Shown here: piece after piece, positions 43,254-55,602 of the stretch | Position numbering within the stretch: the first letter of the stretch is position 1 | Layout: every line of letters starts with the position of its first letter | Assembly: GCA_958299035.1 (NCBI GenBank) | Contig: CATQJL010000223.1 | Coordinates: 50,388,302 to 50,452,301, forward strand | DNA: 64,000 nucleotides | Source of the DNA: Cylicocyclus nassatus | Taxonomy: Eukaryota > Nematoda > Chromadorea > Rhabditida > Strongylidae | Direction: 5' to 3' | The notes under the pieces: generated by a model | Told to the model about the DNA's origin: nothing | Database searches by the model: none | Seen by the model: the letters and a program-made list of their open reading frames with translations, nothing else | Program-made: the position numbers and the translations under genes

Positions 43254-44778
43254 CATAGGTGCGAAGGGTTGAGATGAATCTCACCCTCCCTTCACTTTGG
43301 AGCCTGGGCTACCCCCCCCCCCCCTTCATCTTGGACGGAGGAAAAAAAAATTACTGAGGTGAGATGATAGTGTGCTTGAAATGGAGTGGAATCGGTAAAA
43401 CAATTTATTTACAGGTAGGGAACGAGAATGCGGGAAACGAAGCAAAAATCGGGCCGCCCCCCCCCCCTCACTGAGACGAAGCAGGTGCTGAGGTGAGAAA
43501 ATACTTAGTTTAAAGTTGAGGTATCGTATTTGAGAAATCCAATTTTAAGAATTTCATGGGACGAGCGGTAATGAGTCGGATGGAAGGGCGCATTGTCATG
43601 AAACGAATGGCCGGACGTGTTGTACGAGACTCGGAAAAAGACATTTTGTGGTTGTACTGTGGCTATAAATTAAATAATTTGCCATTGTATTGTGTGTATA
43701 AGGATAAACGATAATTGGAAATGTTGTACGCAATCAAAGATGTAGATAGTGAGTGAGGTTTGGTTGAGGCAGGTTTGAGTTGCGCACTATACCCCCCTTC
43801 GAGCCAAAAAAATTCCATTCTCGGAAGGGGGGTCCTCTCATAATCTGTTTTCTTTTTTATCTTGTCGAGGAGAGTGTACTGGATATAACTAGGGCTGTCG
43901 CAAAAGGATTTGCTGTAAGGAAGGAGAGCAACAGTACCGAGTTGAAGACGGTAGATTTTTCTGTGAAATTCAAGCTCAAGAAAGTCTGCTTCAGCAGATT
44001 CTTTTGCGACAGCCCTAGTTATATCCAGTACACTCTCCTCGACAAGATAAAAAAGAAAACAGATTATGAGAGGACCCCCCTTCCGAGAATGGAATTTTTT
44101 TGGCTCGAAGGGGGGTATAGTGCGCAACTCAAACCTGCCTCAACCAAACCTCACTCACTATCCACATCTTTGATTGCGTAAAACATTTCCATTTATAGTT
44201 TATCCTTATACACACAGTACAATGGCAAATTATTTAATTTATCCTTATACACACAATACAATGGCAAATTATTTAATTTATAGCCAAAGTGTCTTTTTCC
44301 GGTCTCGTACAACACGCCCGGCCATTCGTTTCATGACCATGCGCCCTTCCATCCGACTCATTACCGCTCGTCCCATGAAATTCTTAAGATTGGATTTCTC
44401 AAATACGATATCTCAACTTTGAACTAAGTATTTTCTCACCTCAGCACCTGCTTCGTCTCAGTGAGGGGGGTCCGGTCTCGATTTTTGCTTCGTTTCCCGC
44501 ATTATGGTACATGAGAATGAAATGATATTTATCAAAAAAAAGTATTTGAAAACATTTTACTAACTATGTTAAAATTTACACAAATGGATTTAGAAAATTC
44601 AAAATCAAAAAAACTGGAAAATTGCCAAAATTAAAATTCAAAAAAATTAAAGTTAAAAAATCGAAGATTTATTTTTTTTCAGTTCTACCCCCCCCCCGGT
44701 CGACGTCGGCAATTTTTGGACCCCCTTCACTTTTGAGGGTCAAAAACAGCCGAGACCCCCTTCACTTTGGAGGGTACC
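43254..44778. mobile_element. hAT-like fold-back element, truncated at contig end
   Basis: Same element as 54338-55602, with the right terminus cut off by the adapter and gap. Arms of ~480 bp are inverted around a centre near 43955 (gaaatccaattttaagaatt near 43534 against aattcttaagattggatttc near 44382). This copy has an additional 283 bp at 43801-44083 bounded by ccccccttc direct repeats. That insert forms an extended palindrome (ctagggctgtcgcaaaag at 43890 against cttttgcgacagccctag). The mirrored arms give spurious open frames on both strands. Confidence 0.7.
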
Positions 44779-44804
44779 AGTACTCTGCGTTGATACCACT
44801 GCTT
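44779..44804. other. SMART adapter at contig end
   Basis: agtactctgcgttgatacca followed by ctgctt is an exact reverse complement of the SMART cDNA/PCR oligo. Genuine sequence matches copy B up to 44778 and then stops. The adapter is directly followed by Ns. Confidence 0.97.
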
Positions 44805-45304
44805 NNNNNNNNNNNNNNNNNNNNNNNNNNNNNNNNNNNNNNNNNNNNNNNNNNNNNNNNNNNNNNNNNNNNNNNNNNNNNNNNNNNNNNNNNNNNNNNN
44901 NNNNNNNNNNNNNNNNNNNNNNNNNNNNNNNNNNNNNNNNNNNNNNNNNNNNNNNNNNNNNNNNNNNNNNNNNNNNNNNNNNNNNNNNNNNNNNNNNNNN
45001 NNNNNNNNNNNNNNNNNNNNNNNNNNNNNNNNNNNNNNNNNNNNNNNNNNNNNNNNNNNNNNNNNNNNNNNNNNNNNNNNNNNNNNNNNNNNNNNNNNNN
45101 NNNNNNNNNNNNNNNNNNNNNNNNNNNNNNNNNNNNNNNNNNNNNNNNNNNNNNNNNNNNNNNNNNNNNNNNNNNNNNNNNNNNNNNNNNNNNNNNNNNN
45201 NNNNNNNNNNNNNNNNNNNNNNNNNNNNNNNNNNNNNNNNNNNNNNNNNNNNNNNNNNNNNNNNNNNNNNNNNNNNNNNNNNNNNNNNNNNNNNNNNNNN
45301 NNNN
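44805..45304. other. Assembly gap of 500 Ns
   Basis: Exactly 500 N characters, a typical placeholder length rather than a measured distance. Confidence 0.99.
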
Positions 45305-47619
45305 CATGTCAGCTGGCTGCGCTATCCGAACATCCGTTTTATCTTTTATGAATTTGGTATTCTCGTGAATACTTCCCATTATACCTTCTCTCGCGCCAAA
45401 AGCGTGAAATTTGAGTGGAGGAAAGGATTCTGTTTAGTTTAAAGATTCGAACCCCGTGTAATAGCCATTAAGTGTATCCGCGCTTTCGCGTTGTAATGTT
45501 CTCGATTGAACTCCCACGCGATGAGTCACTTCATTCACAGAATGTTTCGAAATTCGACTGGTACACGTTAACTACAGGTGAGAATAATCACGTGTGTAAC
45601 ATAACATCTATTGCAATCCGCCTACTCTTCCAAATGGAATGCAAGTTCTGAATGAGTTCGATTTGTCGAGTTTGTGGATTGTTCCTTTGATATCTCGTTC
45701 TTTTTTTGGATTGCTTTTCTTATTTGCTTTTGTTTCACGGTAGGTAAGGTTTTTGTTGGACTTTTATCTGTTCTTACACTCACCTGGTGTCAGCTTCACT
45801 AAATGAGTACATTTATATCACTTATCAGTGATTGATAAATACTGACATCTGCAGAAGAACTTGCTTTCGTGCTTTGATTTATCAGCAAGTTTTTCATTTC
45901 CTCTTTGATGCCTTATAACACTCAAAATGGAAGAGAATTGCTGTTTGCTGATAAGTTCTTGTCGTCAGCACAATGGGATACTGTACATAGATAATAGCTT
46001 CGCGCTTTTTCGCTTTGGTTCCGGAGTTGCGAGTGTAAATGATCGAACATTTGATCTGTTCTATGGTCACATCACAGAGATTTATGACTTCACTCCAAAA
46101 AACATGCGTTGCTCAGATGGTAAATAGCCTCCTGTTTATGTCTGGCTTACTAAAAACTCTATTATTGTTGACTCTTGAGCCGATTCGTGCTTCCTGGTGT
46201 TGGGATAGCAAGTGCTCGGCGAAGTTTCGTGGAACTCTCGTTCGCAAAAGCAGGTGGGGTCTATCGCGACAACAAGTTGCCGCTCTTCATTTTGCTATAG
46301 CTGTCCAATTACGAGTGTATGTCCAATTAAATGTGTCTTCATAGTACTATGTATTGCTGCTCGATTCCGGCATTGTTAGCAGGTTCTTTACCCTTTACTC
46401 ATATAACATTTACCAAGTTTTTTGATTAGTATCATACGTTCGGCAGCTTGTCGCCAGTTATCTCTCTTCTTCGCAGTCTTATCTGCTTTTCTAAAAATGT
46501 CCTTTGAATGTTGCGTCTTCACTCTTCTTGCGTTGGAGTTAATACAATGCTTCAACATTCTTGATTTGTTCACTCGAGGTTGTGTTCTGTATTTCGAACT
46601 TGATTTTGAGAATGGTCTTCAAATAAGTATGCTCCGATTGTGATATCTTTGTTTTCACAAAATGTAAAAGGAGCTAATTATTTCATATTTTTATCTCTTT
46701 CGCAAACAGCCGATCCGAAACTTTTGTAATGCATCTTATCCCCACCGTGTCGCGATATTCTATTTGGTTGATTTGTGCTAAATATTGTAGGACTGAACAT
46801 GAGCGCCAAGAAGTGTGCTCGTGAAGAGTGTGGGAAGACCGTTTATCCTTTAGAAGAGCTCAAGTGTTTAGATAAGGTTTCTAGTTGCGTCTTTTTTCTC
46901 ATAACCTTACATCTGATATAACGTTCTCTCAGGTTTGGCACAAACAATGTTTCAAGTGCACTGTATGTGGAATGACCTTGAACATGAAGAACTATAAAGG
47001 TTATGATAAAATGCCGTACTGTGAACCGTGAGTTTCTTTTTGGTTCTTAAGTCGAAGTGGACGAAGTTATTCCAGACATTACCCAAAAACAGTCGCCTCC
47101 GTGGTCACAGATACCCCTGAAATGCGACGGGTTGCAGAAAATACGAAAAATCAAAGCCAGGTAAGTTTTTTTGTCATCAGACAAAACTTTCTCGCTTGCC
47201 TGTGAACAGTGAGCACTTACGGCCAAATAACAAGTTTTCTCGTCTGATTTCAAAAGGATTATTCCGCATTTTGCGTTTCCAACACTTTTTATCAACTCTA
47301 TTGCACTATAGGTTCTGTTCTCATTGTACGCATAGTAAACCTTCAAGTGCTATAGCAAATTCTCGCAACGCGCTGTTTTCTGATCAGTTCGAAGAAATAG
47401 CGCACATCCCACGGCTTACAACACCCAGCTGTTACAGCGCGTTATCGCTTTGGGCAACTTTAGCCAGCCGCTGCGATGACAAAGGCCGCTGTGCAGCGAG
47501 ATTGGCATAAAATTCTCGTACACAATGCATTGATGAAAGTGTGAAGCAGCTAAATGAAGTGTTTGTTAGGTGCAGTCTAGCCAGGTCTTAATGGATAGGG
47601 CAGGGGAGTAATCGGCAAA
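45305..47619. repeat. Inverted copy of 36671-38985
   Basis: Coordinates obey x maps to 84290 minus x without an indel, and sequence is identical as far as I compared, except where the left copy holds the adapter. It starts at the gap and ends at a microhomology (cggcaaa, 47613-47619) shared with the start of the direct copy. Confidence 0.95.
46799..47160 (+). pseudogene. Extra copy of LASP exons 1-3, inverted
   Basis: Exons 46799-46876, 46933-47027 and 47076-47160 encode the LIM domain and the start of the nebulin region exactly as in the main gene. They are not followed by exons 4-9: the copy breaks at 47619 inside intron 3. If real it would be a truncated LIM-only gene. It is more likely an assembly or amplification chimera. 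Confidence 0.85.
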
Positions 47620-48213
47620 ATAAGGCTTTGGATACATTACTTTTTCTAACTTTCCAATAGGATGGACCAAGATCCAGCGAAGGTACTGATAGCTACAAGA
47701 CTAGAAAAAAGAGCGAAATTTTGAGATACAAATTCGAGATATAATAACCAAGTATTTGCCGATTACTCCCCTGCCCTATCCATTAAGACCTGGCTAGACT
47801 GCACCTAACAAACACTTCATTTAGCTGCTTCACACTTTCATCAATGCATTGTGTACGAGAATTTTATGCCAATCTCGCTGCACAGCGGCCTTTGTCATCG
47901 CAGCGGCTGGCTAAAGTTGCCCAAAGCGATAACGCGCTGTAACAGCTGGGTGTTGTAAGCCGTGGGATGTGCGCTATTTCTTCGAACTGATCAGAAAACA
48001 GCGCGTTGCGAGAATTTGCTATAGCACTTGAAGGTTTACTATGCGTACAATGAGAACAGAACCTATAGTGCAATAGAGTTGATAAAAAGTGTTGGAAACG
48101 CAAAATGCGGAATAATCCTTTTGAAATCAGACGAGAAAACTTGTTATTTGGCCGTAAGTGCTCACTGTTCACAGGCAAGCGAGAAAGTTTTGTCTGATGA
48201 CAAAAAAACTTAC

Positions 48214-48575
48214 CTGGCTTTGATTTTTCGTATTTTCTGCAACCCGTCGCATTTCAGGGGTATCTGTGACCACGGAGGCGACTGTTTTTGGGTAATGTCT
48301 GGAATAACTTCGTCCACTTCGACTTAAGAACCAAAAAGAAACTCACGGTTCACAGTACGGCATTTTATCATAACCTTTATAGTTCTTCATGTTCAAGGTC
48401 ATTCCACATACAGTGCACTTGAAACATTGTTTGTGCCAAACCTGAGAGAACGTTATATCAGATGTAAGGTTATGAGAAAAAAGACGCAACTAGAAACCTT
48501 ATCTAAACACTTGAGCTCTTCTAAAGGATAAACGGTCTTCCCACACTCTTCACGAGCACACTTCTTGGCGCTCAT
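48214..48575 (-). pseudogene. Extra copy of LASP exons 1-3, direct
   Basis: Exons 48498-48575, 48347-48441 and 48214-48298 are identical to 37414-37491, 37263-37357 and 37130-37214. Exons 4-9 are absent because the copy starts at 47613. It has the same reservations as the inverted copy. Confidence 0.85.
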
Positions 48576-51500
48576 GTTCAGTCCTACAATATTTAGCACA
48601 AATCAACCAAATAGAATATCGCGACACGGTGGGGATAAGATGCATTACAAAAGTTTCGGATCGGCTGTTTGCGAAAGAGATAAAAATATGAAATAATTAG
48701 CTCCTTTTACATTTTGTGAAAACAAAGATATCACAATCGGAGCATACTTATTTGAAGACCATTCTCAAAATCAAGTTCGAAATACAGAACACAACCTCGA
48801 GTGAACAAATCAAGAATGTTGAAGCATTGTATTAACTCCAACGCAAGAAGAGTGAAGACGCAACATTCAAAGGACATTTTTAGAAAAGCAGATAAGACTG
48901 CGAAGAAGAGAGATAACTGGCGACAAGCTGCCGAACGTATGATACTAATCAAAAAACTTGGTAAATGTTATATGAGTAAAGGGTAAAGAACCTGCTAACA
49001 ATGCCGGAATCGAGCAGCAATACATAGTACTATGAAGACACATTTAATTGGACATACACTCGTAATTGGACAGCTATAGCAAAATGAAGAGCGGCAACTT
49101 GTTGTCGCGATAGACCCCACCTGCTTTTGCGAACGAGAGTTCCACGAAACTTCGCCGAGCACTTGCTATCCCAACACCAGGAAGCACGAATCGGCTCAAG
49201 AGTCAACAATAATAGAGTTTTTAGTAAGCCAGACATAAACAGGAGGCTATTTACCATCTGAGCAACGCATGTTTTTTGGAGTGAAGTCATAAATCTCTGT
49301 GATGTGACCATAGAACAGATCAAATGTTCGATCATTTACACTCGCAACTCCGGAACCAAAGCGAAAAAGCGCGAAGCTATTATCTATGTACAGTATCCCA
49401 TTGTGCTGACGACAAGAACTTATCAGCAAACAGCAATTCTCTTCCATTTTGAGTGTTATAAGGCATCAAAGAGGAAATGAAAAACTTGCTGATAAATCAA
49501 AGCACGAAAGCAAGTTCTTCTGCAGATGTCAGTATTTATCAATCACTGATAAGTGATATAAATGTACTCATTTAGTGAAGCTGACACCAGGTGAGTGTAA
49601 GAACAGATAAAAGTCCAACAAAAACCTTACCTACCGTGAAACAAAAGCAAATAAGAAAAGCAATCCAAAAAAAGAACGAGATATCAAAGGAACAATCCAC
49701 AAACTCGACAAATCGAACTCATTCAGAACTTGCATTCCATTTGGAAGAGTAGGCGGATTGCAATAGATGTTATGTTACACACGTGATTATTCTCACCTGT
49801 AGTTAACGTGTACCAGTCGAATTTCGAAACATTCTGTGAATGAAGTGACTCATCGCGTGGGAGTTCAATCGAGAACATTACAACGCGAAAGCGCGGATAC
49901 ACTTAATGGCTATTACACGGGGTTCGAATCTTTAAACTAAACAGAATCCTTTCCTCCACTCAAATTTCACGCTTTTGGCGCGAGAGAAGGTATAATGGGA
50001 AGTATTCACGAGAATACCAAATTCATAAAAGATAAAACGGATGTTCGGATAGCGCAGCCAGCTGACAATGGGAAGCTTCGAGGCGGCGTGCGAAAACCAG
50101 AGTGCGAGCACGCCAACTGCACGCCTGCTGTGCGAAGGAGGGGCCTGACGAATCTCTCGCGGGGCAAACCCTCGTGGCGATCCCTCAAATATCTAGGGAA
50201 CCTGTCCCAAGGAGATAAAAACTTCTTTTATTGTGTGCTTACAGACCTGACCAACATTAGCATGCGATTCTTATGTCAGGAGTTTGACATTGACTGCATT
50301 CGTTGTGTTGTTAATCCGTCATCAGTCTTTATAAGACCGCTCTCCAGATATTTTTATGAATCTACCTGTACGCTTAATAATCTATGCTCAAAGGAGGAGG
50401 AAACAAAATGCATAAAAAGTAACAACAAGCTCCTCAGGCCGTGCCAGACTTCGCTGAAAAGCGCCCAATTTTCTCTGATCTCTCTTCACTTTCTCTATCT
50501 CTCCTCACACGAGAAAGTGAAGAGACGTTCGAGAAATTTGGGCGCTTTTGGGCGCCTTTGAGTGCTTTCGAGCGAGGTAGGCCGAAGCCATGAATACAGT
50601 AACCGTGGATGTCGCGGACGTGTGCAATACGCTTGCCACAAATTTGCCGCCTCGCGGCCCTCCCGATTGAAATTTAGTGGTAGTAAACTCATACGCTTGC
50701 GAAACTTCAAAAATTTGGTGATGCAACATCCACTTCTTAGAAGTTTCAAAAACGGTAAACTGAGCGTTGCTTGTGCGTCGCGGGAGTGTCTCTAGGCTGA
50801 GTTCATACTGATCCCGAAGTTCCGGACAGTTTCAGCACAGTTCACTGTGCTGGAACTGTGCCAGGACTGTGCTGCATGCGCTGCAGCCGCCCGCATGCGG
50901 TTTCGGCGCGGAATAACATTTTTTGACTTCTTCCCAATTTTCATAGTGATTTTTGCTCGTTTTTATCTCATTCTTGTATCTTGCTTGCTCTTATGTTTGT
51001 GAAAGTTCCAAGTTTGGAGAGGGTTACAAGAACAAGAATAAAATGGCTTGTAATACCTATAGTTATACGAATGGCTGCGAAGAGCGCGCCCCGTGACCGG
51101 CACAAATGTGCTTCCGCGCGGAAATCCTGTCGATTGATTGCGCACGCCCCATAACTTTCATAGGAAAACAATTGACGCTAGGGTAAACCATGCTTTTTCG
51201 TAGACGAATCGCAAAGAAAACATGTGCTTTTGTTCTGCGAATGATCGCCTGTCTGATGACATTTTTCCAATTAGATCAATGTTCCCCAAGCTCCGCACGA
51301 ACTTAGCTCGCTTACAAAAAAGTGAGTCTGTTGTAAAAGGGAAGTTGGCTCTTACAACAGTGTGTTTTTTGAAAATTGACTTAGAGCGGGCTGTAGATCA
51401 GGTTATTTGAAGACCAAGTACTGTGGTAGGTAGTTAAGTTTGTTTTGACTTCGATAACTTCATCTCGTTCGAGGCAATTATTACGTCAGTTTTGACACAA

Positions 51501-51823
51501 TACTTTCAGCTAGGCAGAGCGTCATCATATCAGCTTACCCTGGTCTACCAATTTTGCGTTGTTTAATCTTCGTTTCATGTACTGACGAGTGAGGAAGTGA
51601 AAACATAACTAATGCTACAGTTGAGTAGATTTTCCGCTTAATATGTGTGTTCGCACAGAAGGTGAAATGCAGTGAAATTTGCCCGTGAATAAATAGCCAC
51701 GCTAATATTGCCGGCATTTGGCGCGCGCAGTTGGCCAGCGTCACAGTCGAAACTATTTGTTGACGCGCAAATTTTACCGCATTTCAGCTTCTGTGCAAGC
51801 ACGCCATATTAAGCGAAAAATCT

Positions 51824-52312
51824 ACCATCGGCTCTCCGATTGTCGCGAGGGCGGACTCGAGCGAGCGTGTTGATGATTTATGTATCATCAACCTCACAAT
51901 TCTATAATCCTAATAGCTTACGGGTATTCCCCATAGGCTATATTCCCCAATCGCTTACATTTAAGTGCCGAATCACTCACCAATGAGTGGCACCTATCTT
52001 CCAGGGGCCGCGCCAAGCCGCGGCATCCTCTTTCTTGCACATATTTCCTGGACATTCTGATTGTGCACGGGTCAGCTCCGCCTTACTACCTATATAAGGA
52101 GCCCCCGATTGTATTATAGGTTGCTCCCCCCGGTTCAACACCGGGGTTCGTCTGTGAATAAATTATCATCGACACCACTATCGCCTACAACACTTGGTTC
52201 CCACCAAAAAGCGTACCAGCGATGCGATTGCACCGTGTTGAAACATAGCTGATAAATTGATTATCGGTTGATCATCGCGACCGCCCTAGCAGCAATCGGG
52301 GAGCCGATGGTA
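51824..52312. mobile_element. Second copy of the 40741 TIR element
   Basis: Same element and position within the duplicated block as 40741-41228, including the ctatataagg and gtgaataaatta motifs. Confidence 0.55.
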
Positions 52313-52629
52313 CTCAACTTTACCCCATCTGTGGGAAAATGGGCACATCACCCTGTTGCTCGTCTCTTATACTCTCATCGAGTAATCTAAACTGCTCTGC
52401 TGCAACGCAGCTAGAAACGCTTTTAGTGGCATGATCGAAACTGTCTAACGCATGCACTAAATTGAGTAGAAGGTTTCCCTCAAGCAGTATCTGGCAGTGG
52501 AAAACTTGTCTTCTTTGACACAGTGAAAGTCAGACTTTGGTTCCTCGTGACAGGGAGACTAGTCCATCTTCTATGTTTCCCTCAAATCATCTTGGAGCCC
52601 GCCGCATAAAGGCCGTTTTAAACTTAGGT

Positions 52630-52766
52630 TATAAGCTCCTGCAAGACGAAGGCGGTCGGTTCGATGTGCAACGCGGCTGCGACACAGCTGCGTCACAGCC
52701 GCGTCACAGCCGCGTACAACCACGTCACGCATCGAACCAACCGCCTTCGTCTTGCAGGAGCTTATA
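52630..52766. mobile_element. Second copy of the 41546 MITE
   Basis: Part of the direct duplication. Identical palindrome with agctcctgcaagacgaagg arms. Confidence 0.75.
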
Positions 52767-52867
52767 CTTGTAGAAACAAAACAGAGTGAGGACAAAGAGG
52801 TGCTAAACTTAAAGTAATCGAATATATGCTGAGAACTGAACTTGTTCCAGTGATCTGGATAGCGTAA

Positions 52868-53062
52868 GGCCTCGGACAGAGTTCACGCGATTTGATCGTC
52901 GCGATTCAATCGCCGCGATTTCCATTCATTTTCATTTTACATTCAAAAATTTCGAGCTGGAAAAGTATCACAACCGAAATGCAAGCTGATCGGCATACAA
53001 CTCGTAACTGTTGTCTTGTCGCGATTGAATCGCGAATCAAATCTGAACTCTGTCCGAGGCCT
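52868..53062. mobile_element. Second copy of the 41784 MITE
   Basis: Part of the direct duplication. ggcctcggacag termini with flanking taa. Confidence 0.8.
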
Positions 53063-53708
53063 AAGGAGAACAAAAGAACAAAATCGTATGCTTACGTGGA
53101 GCGTTCAACCGTTTAGCATTAAGAGTCGTAGGTATGTTTCAAAGTTTGCTTACCGAAAAATTTTGCTTACCTTTGCTTACCCTTGCTTACCTTAGGCATT
53201 GAAAGTTGCATTTGCCCAGAAAGAAAATCACACAAACCAAAAACTCTTATGCTGGGCTGAGAAATCGCCTTTCAATTATGAAACTTGCAGATTACAGACA
53301 TGTTTCTTCCATAAGTTAGAGCAATTGCTTCTTCAATGCATCCAGAAATGTGATCACACAGCTAAGAAAGCTCAGGAAACTTGTAAAAGTTATGTTACGA
53401 AACCAGCATGAAAGCCCTGATGCGCGGTTTTCTAGAACATTTTTTTGGAATCTTGAGCGACCTATATCACAATGGCATTGTACGTTATAAGCTTCCCCGT
53501 AATTCTACAGTAAAAGCGATCGGTAACTTGCTCTAAACTATAAAGTGTCGATCAAGCTCTAGATGATATGTGAAGATCTGCAAAAGATTTTGGAGTGCGG
53601 GAAAACGAGCGAGTGCACACTTTCTTGGGGCACTCTGTATAGCTGTAGCCCGTCCGGTTTGGGCCGAAAGCGGCTCTGTTGCATCCCTCGAAAACAGTTC
53701 ATGGCTAA

Positions 53709-53949
53709 GGGTGCCTTCATACCGCGCCGGCAGCCGCCGCTAGCTGTCTCTGCGCACTTTTTCAGTATCCAGGCCCTCAATTTCGAAACCACGAATCTTG
53801 CTCAAATTTGGTTCAGTGGCTTTATTCGGCATTCTGATTACAATCAGCTAATCTTCTGACGTTTTATAAAGGCCTCGGAATACTAGGACAGTATGCAGAA
53901 GCGGCTAAAGACGGCTAGCGGCGGTTGCCGGCGCGGTATGAAGGCACCC
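53709..53949. mobile_element. Second copy of the 42625 MITE
   Basis: Part of the direct duplication. gggtgccttcataccgcgcc termini with flanking taa. Confidence 0.85.
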
Positions 53950-54337
53950 TAAGAGAGCGCAAAGAAAGAAGCGGCGAGAGTGCACGAAAGACGAGGAGTC
54001 ACCCACGTCTGCAAATTCAAGTGCGCAAACGGCCTAAAATGTATTAAGACCATCTGGAAGGTTGCAGTGCTTTTTCGTGGATGAAATCAAGTTCTATAGC
54101 TATAATAAAAATCTCTGAAGTGGGTCAAGTTTTACGCTTTTTTACAAATTTTCAATTTTAATTTTACGACTGTAGCTTTCTCTGGTGCTCACCGTGCATG
54201 CTTCGCCCAAATATTACCCGTCACCAGGGCAAACCGAAGCAAAGGGGCGTCCCTCCTCCTATTCTCCGAGACTAGGCCGCGAATCTTCTTGAAAGGTACT
54301 TACATGAGTTAAAAATGTGCAAATGATTACTTGTAAA

Positions 54338-55602
54338 CATAGGTGCGAAGGGTTGAGATGAATCTCACCCTCCCTTCACTTTGGAGCCTGGGCTACCCCC
54401 CCCCCCCCTTCATCTTGGACGGAGGAAAAAAAAATTACTGAGGTGAGATGATAGTGTGCTTGAAATGGAGTGGAATCGGTAAAACAATTTATTTACAGGT
54501 AGGGAACGAGAATGCGGGAAACGAAGCAAAAATCGGGCCGCCCCCCCCCCCTCACTGAGACGAAGCAGGTGCTGAGGTGAGAAAATACTTAGTTTAAAGT
54601 TGAGGTATCGTATTTGAGAAATCCAATTTTAAGAATTTCATGGGACGAGCGGTAATGAGTCGGATGGAAGGGCGCATTGTCATGAAACGAATGGCCGGAC
54701 GTGTTGTACGAGACTCGGAAAAAGACATTTTGTGGTTGTACTGTGGCTATAAATTAAATAATTTGCCATTGTATTGTGTGTATAAGGATAAACGATAATT
54801 GGAAATGTTGTACGCAATCAAAGATGTAGATAGTGAGTGAGGTTTGGTTGAGGCAGGTTTGAGTTGCGCACTATACCCCCCTTCCGAGAATGGAATTTTT
54901 TTGGCTCGAAGGGGGGTATAGTGCGCAACTCAAACCTGCCTCAACCAAACCTCACTCACTATCCACATCTTTGATTGCGTAAAACATTTCCATTTATAGT
55001 TTATCCTTATACACACAGTACAATGGCAAATTATTTAATTTATCCTTATACACACAATACAATGGCAAATTATTTAATTTATAGCCAAAGTGTCTTTTTC
55101 CGGTCTCGTACAACACGCCCGGCCATTCGTTTCATGACCATGCGCCCTTCCATCCGACTCATTACCGCTCGTCCCATGAAATTCTTAAGATTGGATTTCT
55201 CAAATACGATATCTCAACTTTGAACTAAGTATTTTCTCACCTCAGCACCTGCTTCGTCTCAGTGAGGGGGGTCCGGTCTCGATTTTTGCTTCGTTTCCCG
55301 CATTATGGTACATGAGAATGAAATGATATTTATCAAAAAAAAGTATTTGAAAACATTTTACTAACTATGTTAAAATTTACACAAATGGATTTAGAAAATT
55401 CAAAATCAAAAAAACTGGAAAATTGCCAAAATTAAAATTCAAAAAAATTAAAGTTAAAAAATCGAAGATTTATTTTTTTTCAGTTCTACCCCCCCCCCGG
55501 TCGACGTCGGCAATTTTTGGACCCCCTTCACTTTTGAGGGTCAAAAACAGCCGAGACCCCCTTCACTTTGGAGGGTACCCATCTCAGGCCTTCGCACCTA
55601 TG
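54338..55602. mobile_element. hAT-like fold-back element, complete copy
   Basis: cataggtgcgaagg at 54338 is mirrored by ccttcgcacctatg ending at 55602. The flanks cttgtaaa (54330-54337) and cttgcaaa (55603-55610) form an 8 bp target duplication with one mismatch, as expected for hAT. Internal arms (gcgggaaacgaagcaaaaat near 54514 against atttttgcttcgtttcccgc near 55284) fold back around 54880-54905. Long C and G homopolymers flank the arms. There is no transposase. Confidence 0.7.

Larger units (their letters stand above)
47613..55579. repeat. Direct copy of 36529-44778
   Basis: Offset is constant at 11084 up to 43800 and 10801 after it. The only length difference I found is the 283 bp present in the left copy. 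The MITEs at 51824, 52630, 52868 and 53709 are the same insertions as those at 40740, 41546, 41784 and 42625. Unlike the left copy, it reads through at 55579 into new sequence. Confidence 0.95.

Noticed and set aside
43663..44181. Long overlapping frames on both strands of the fold-back element
   Set aside because: They are mirror translations of inverted arms and are disrupted in the other copy by the 283 bp indel.
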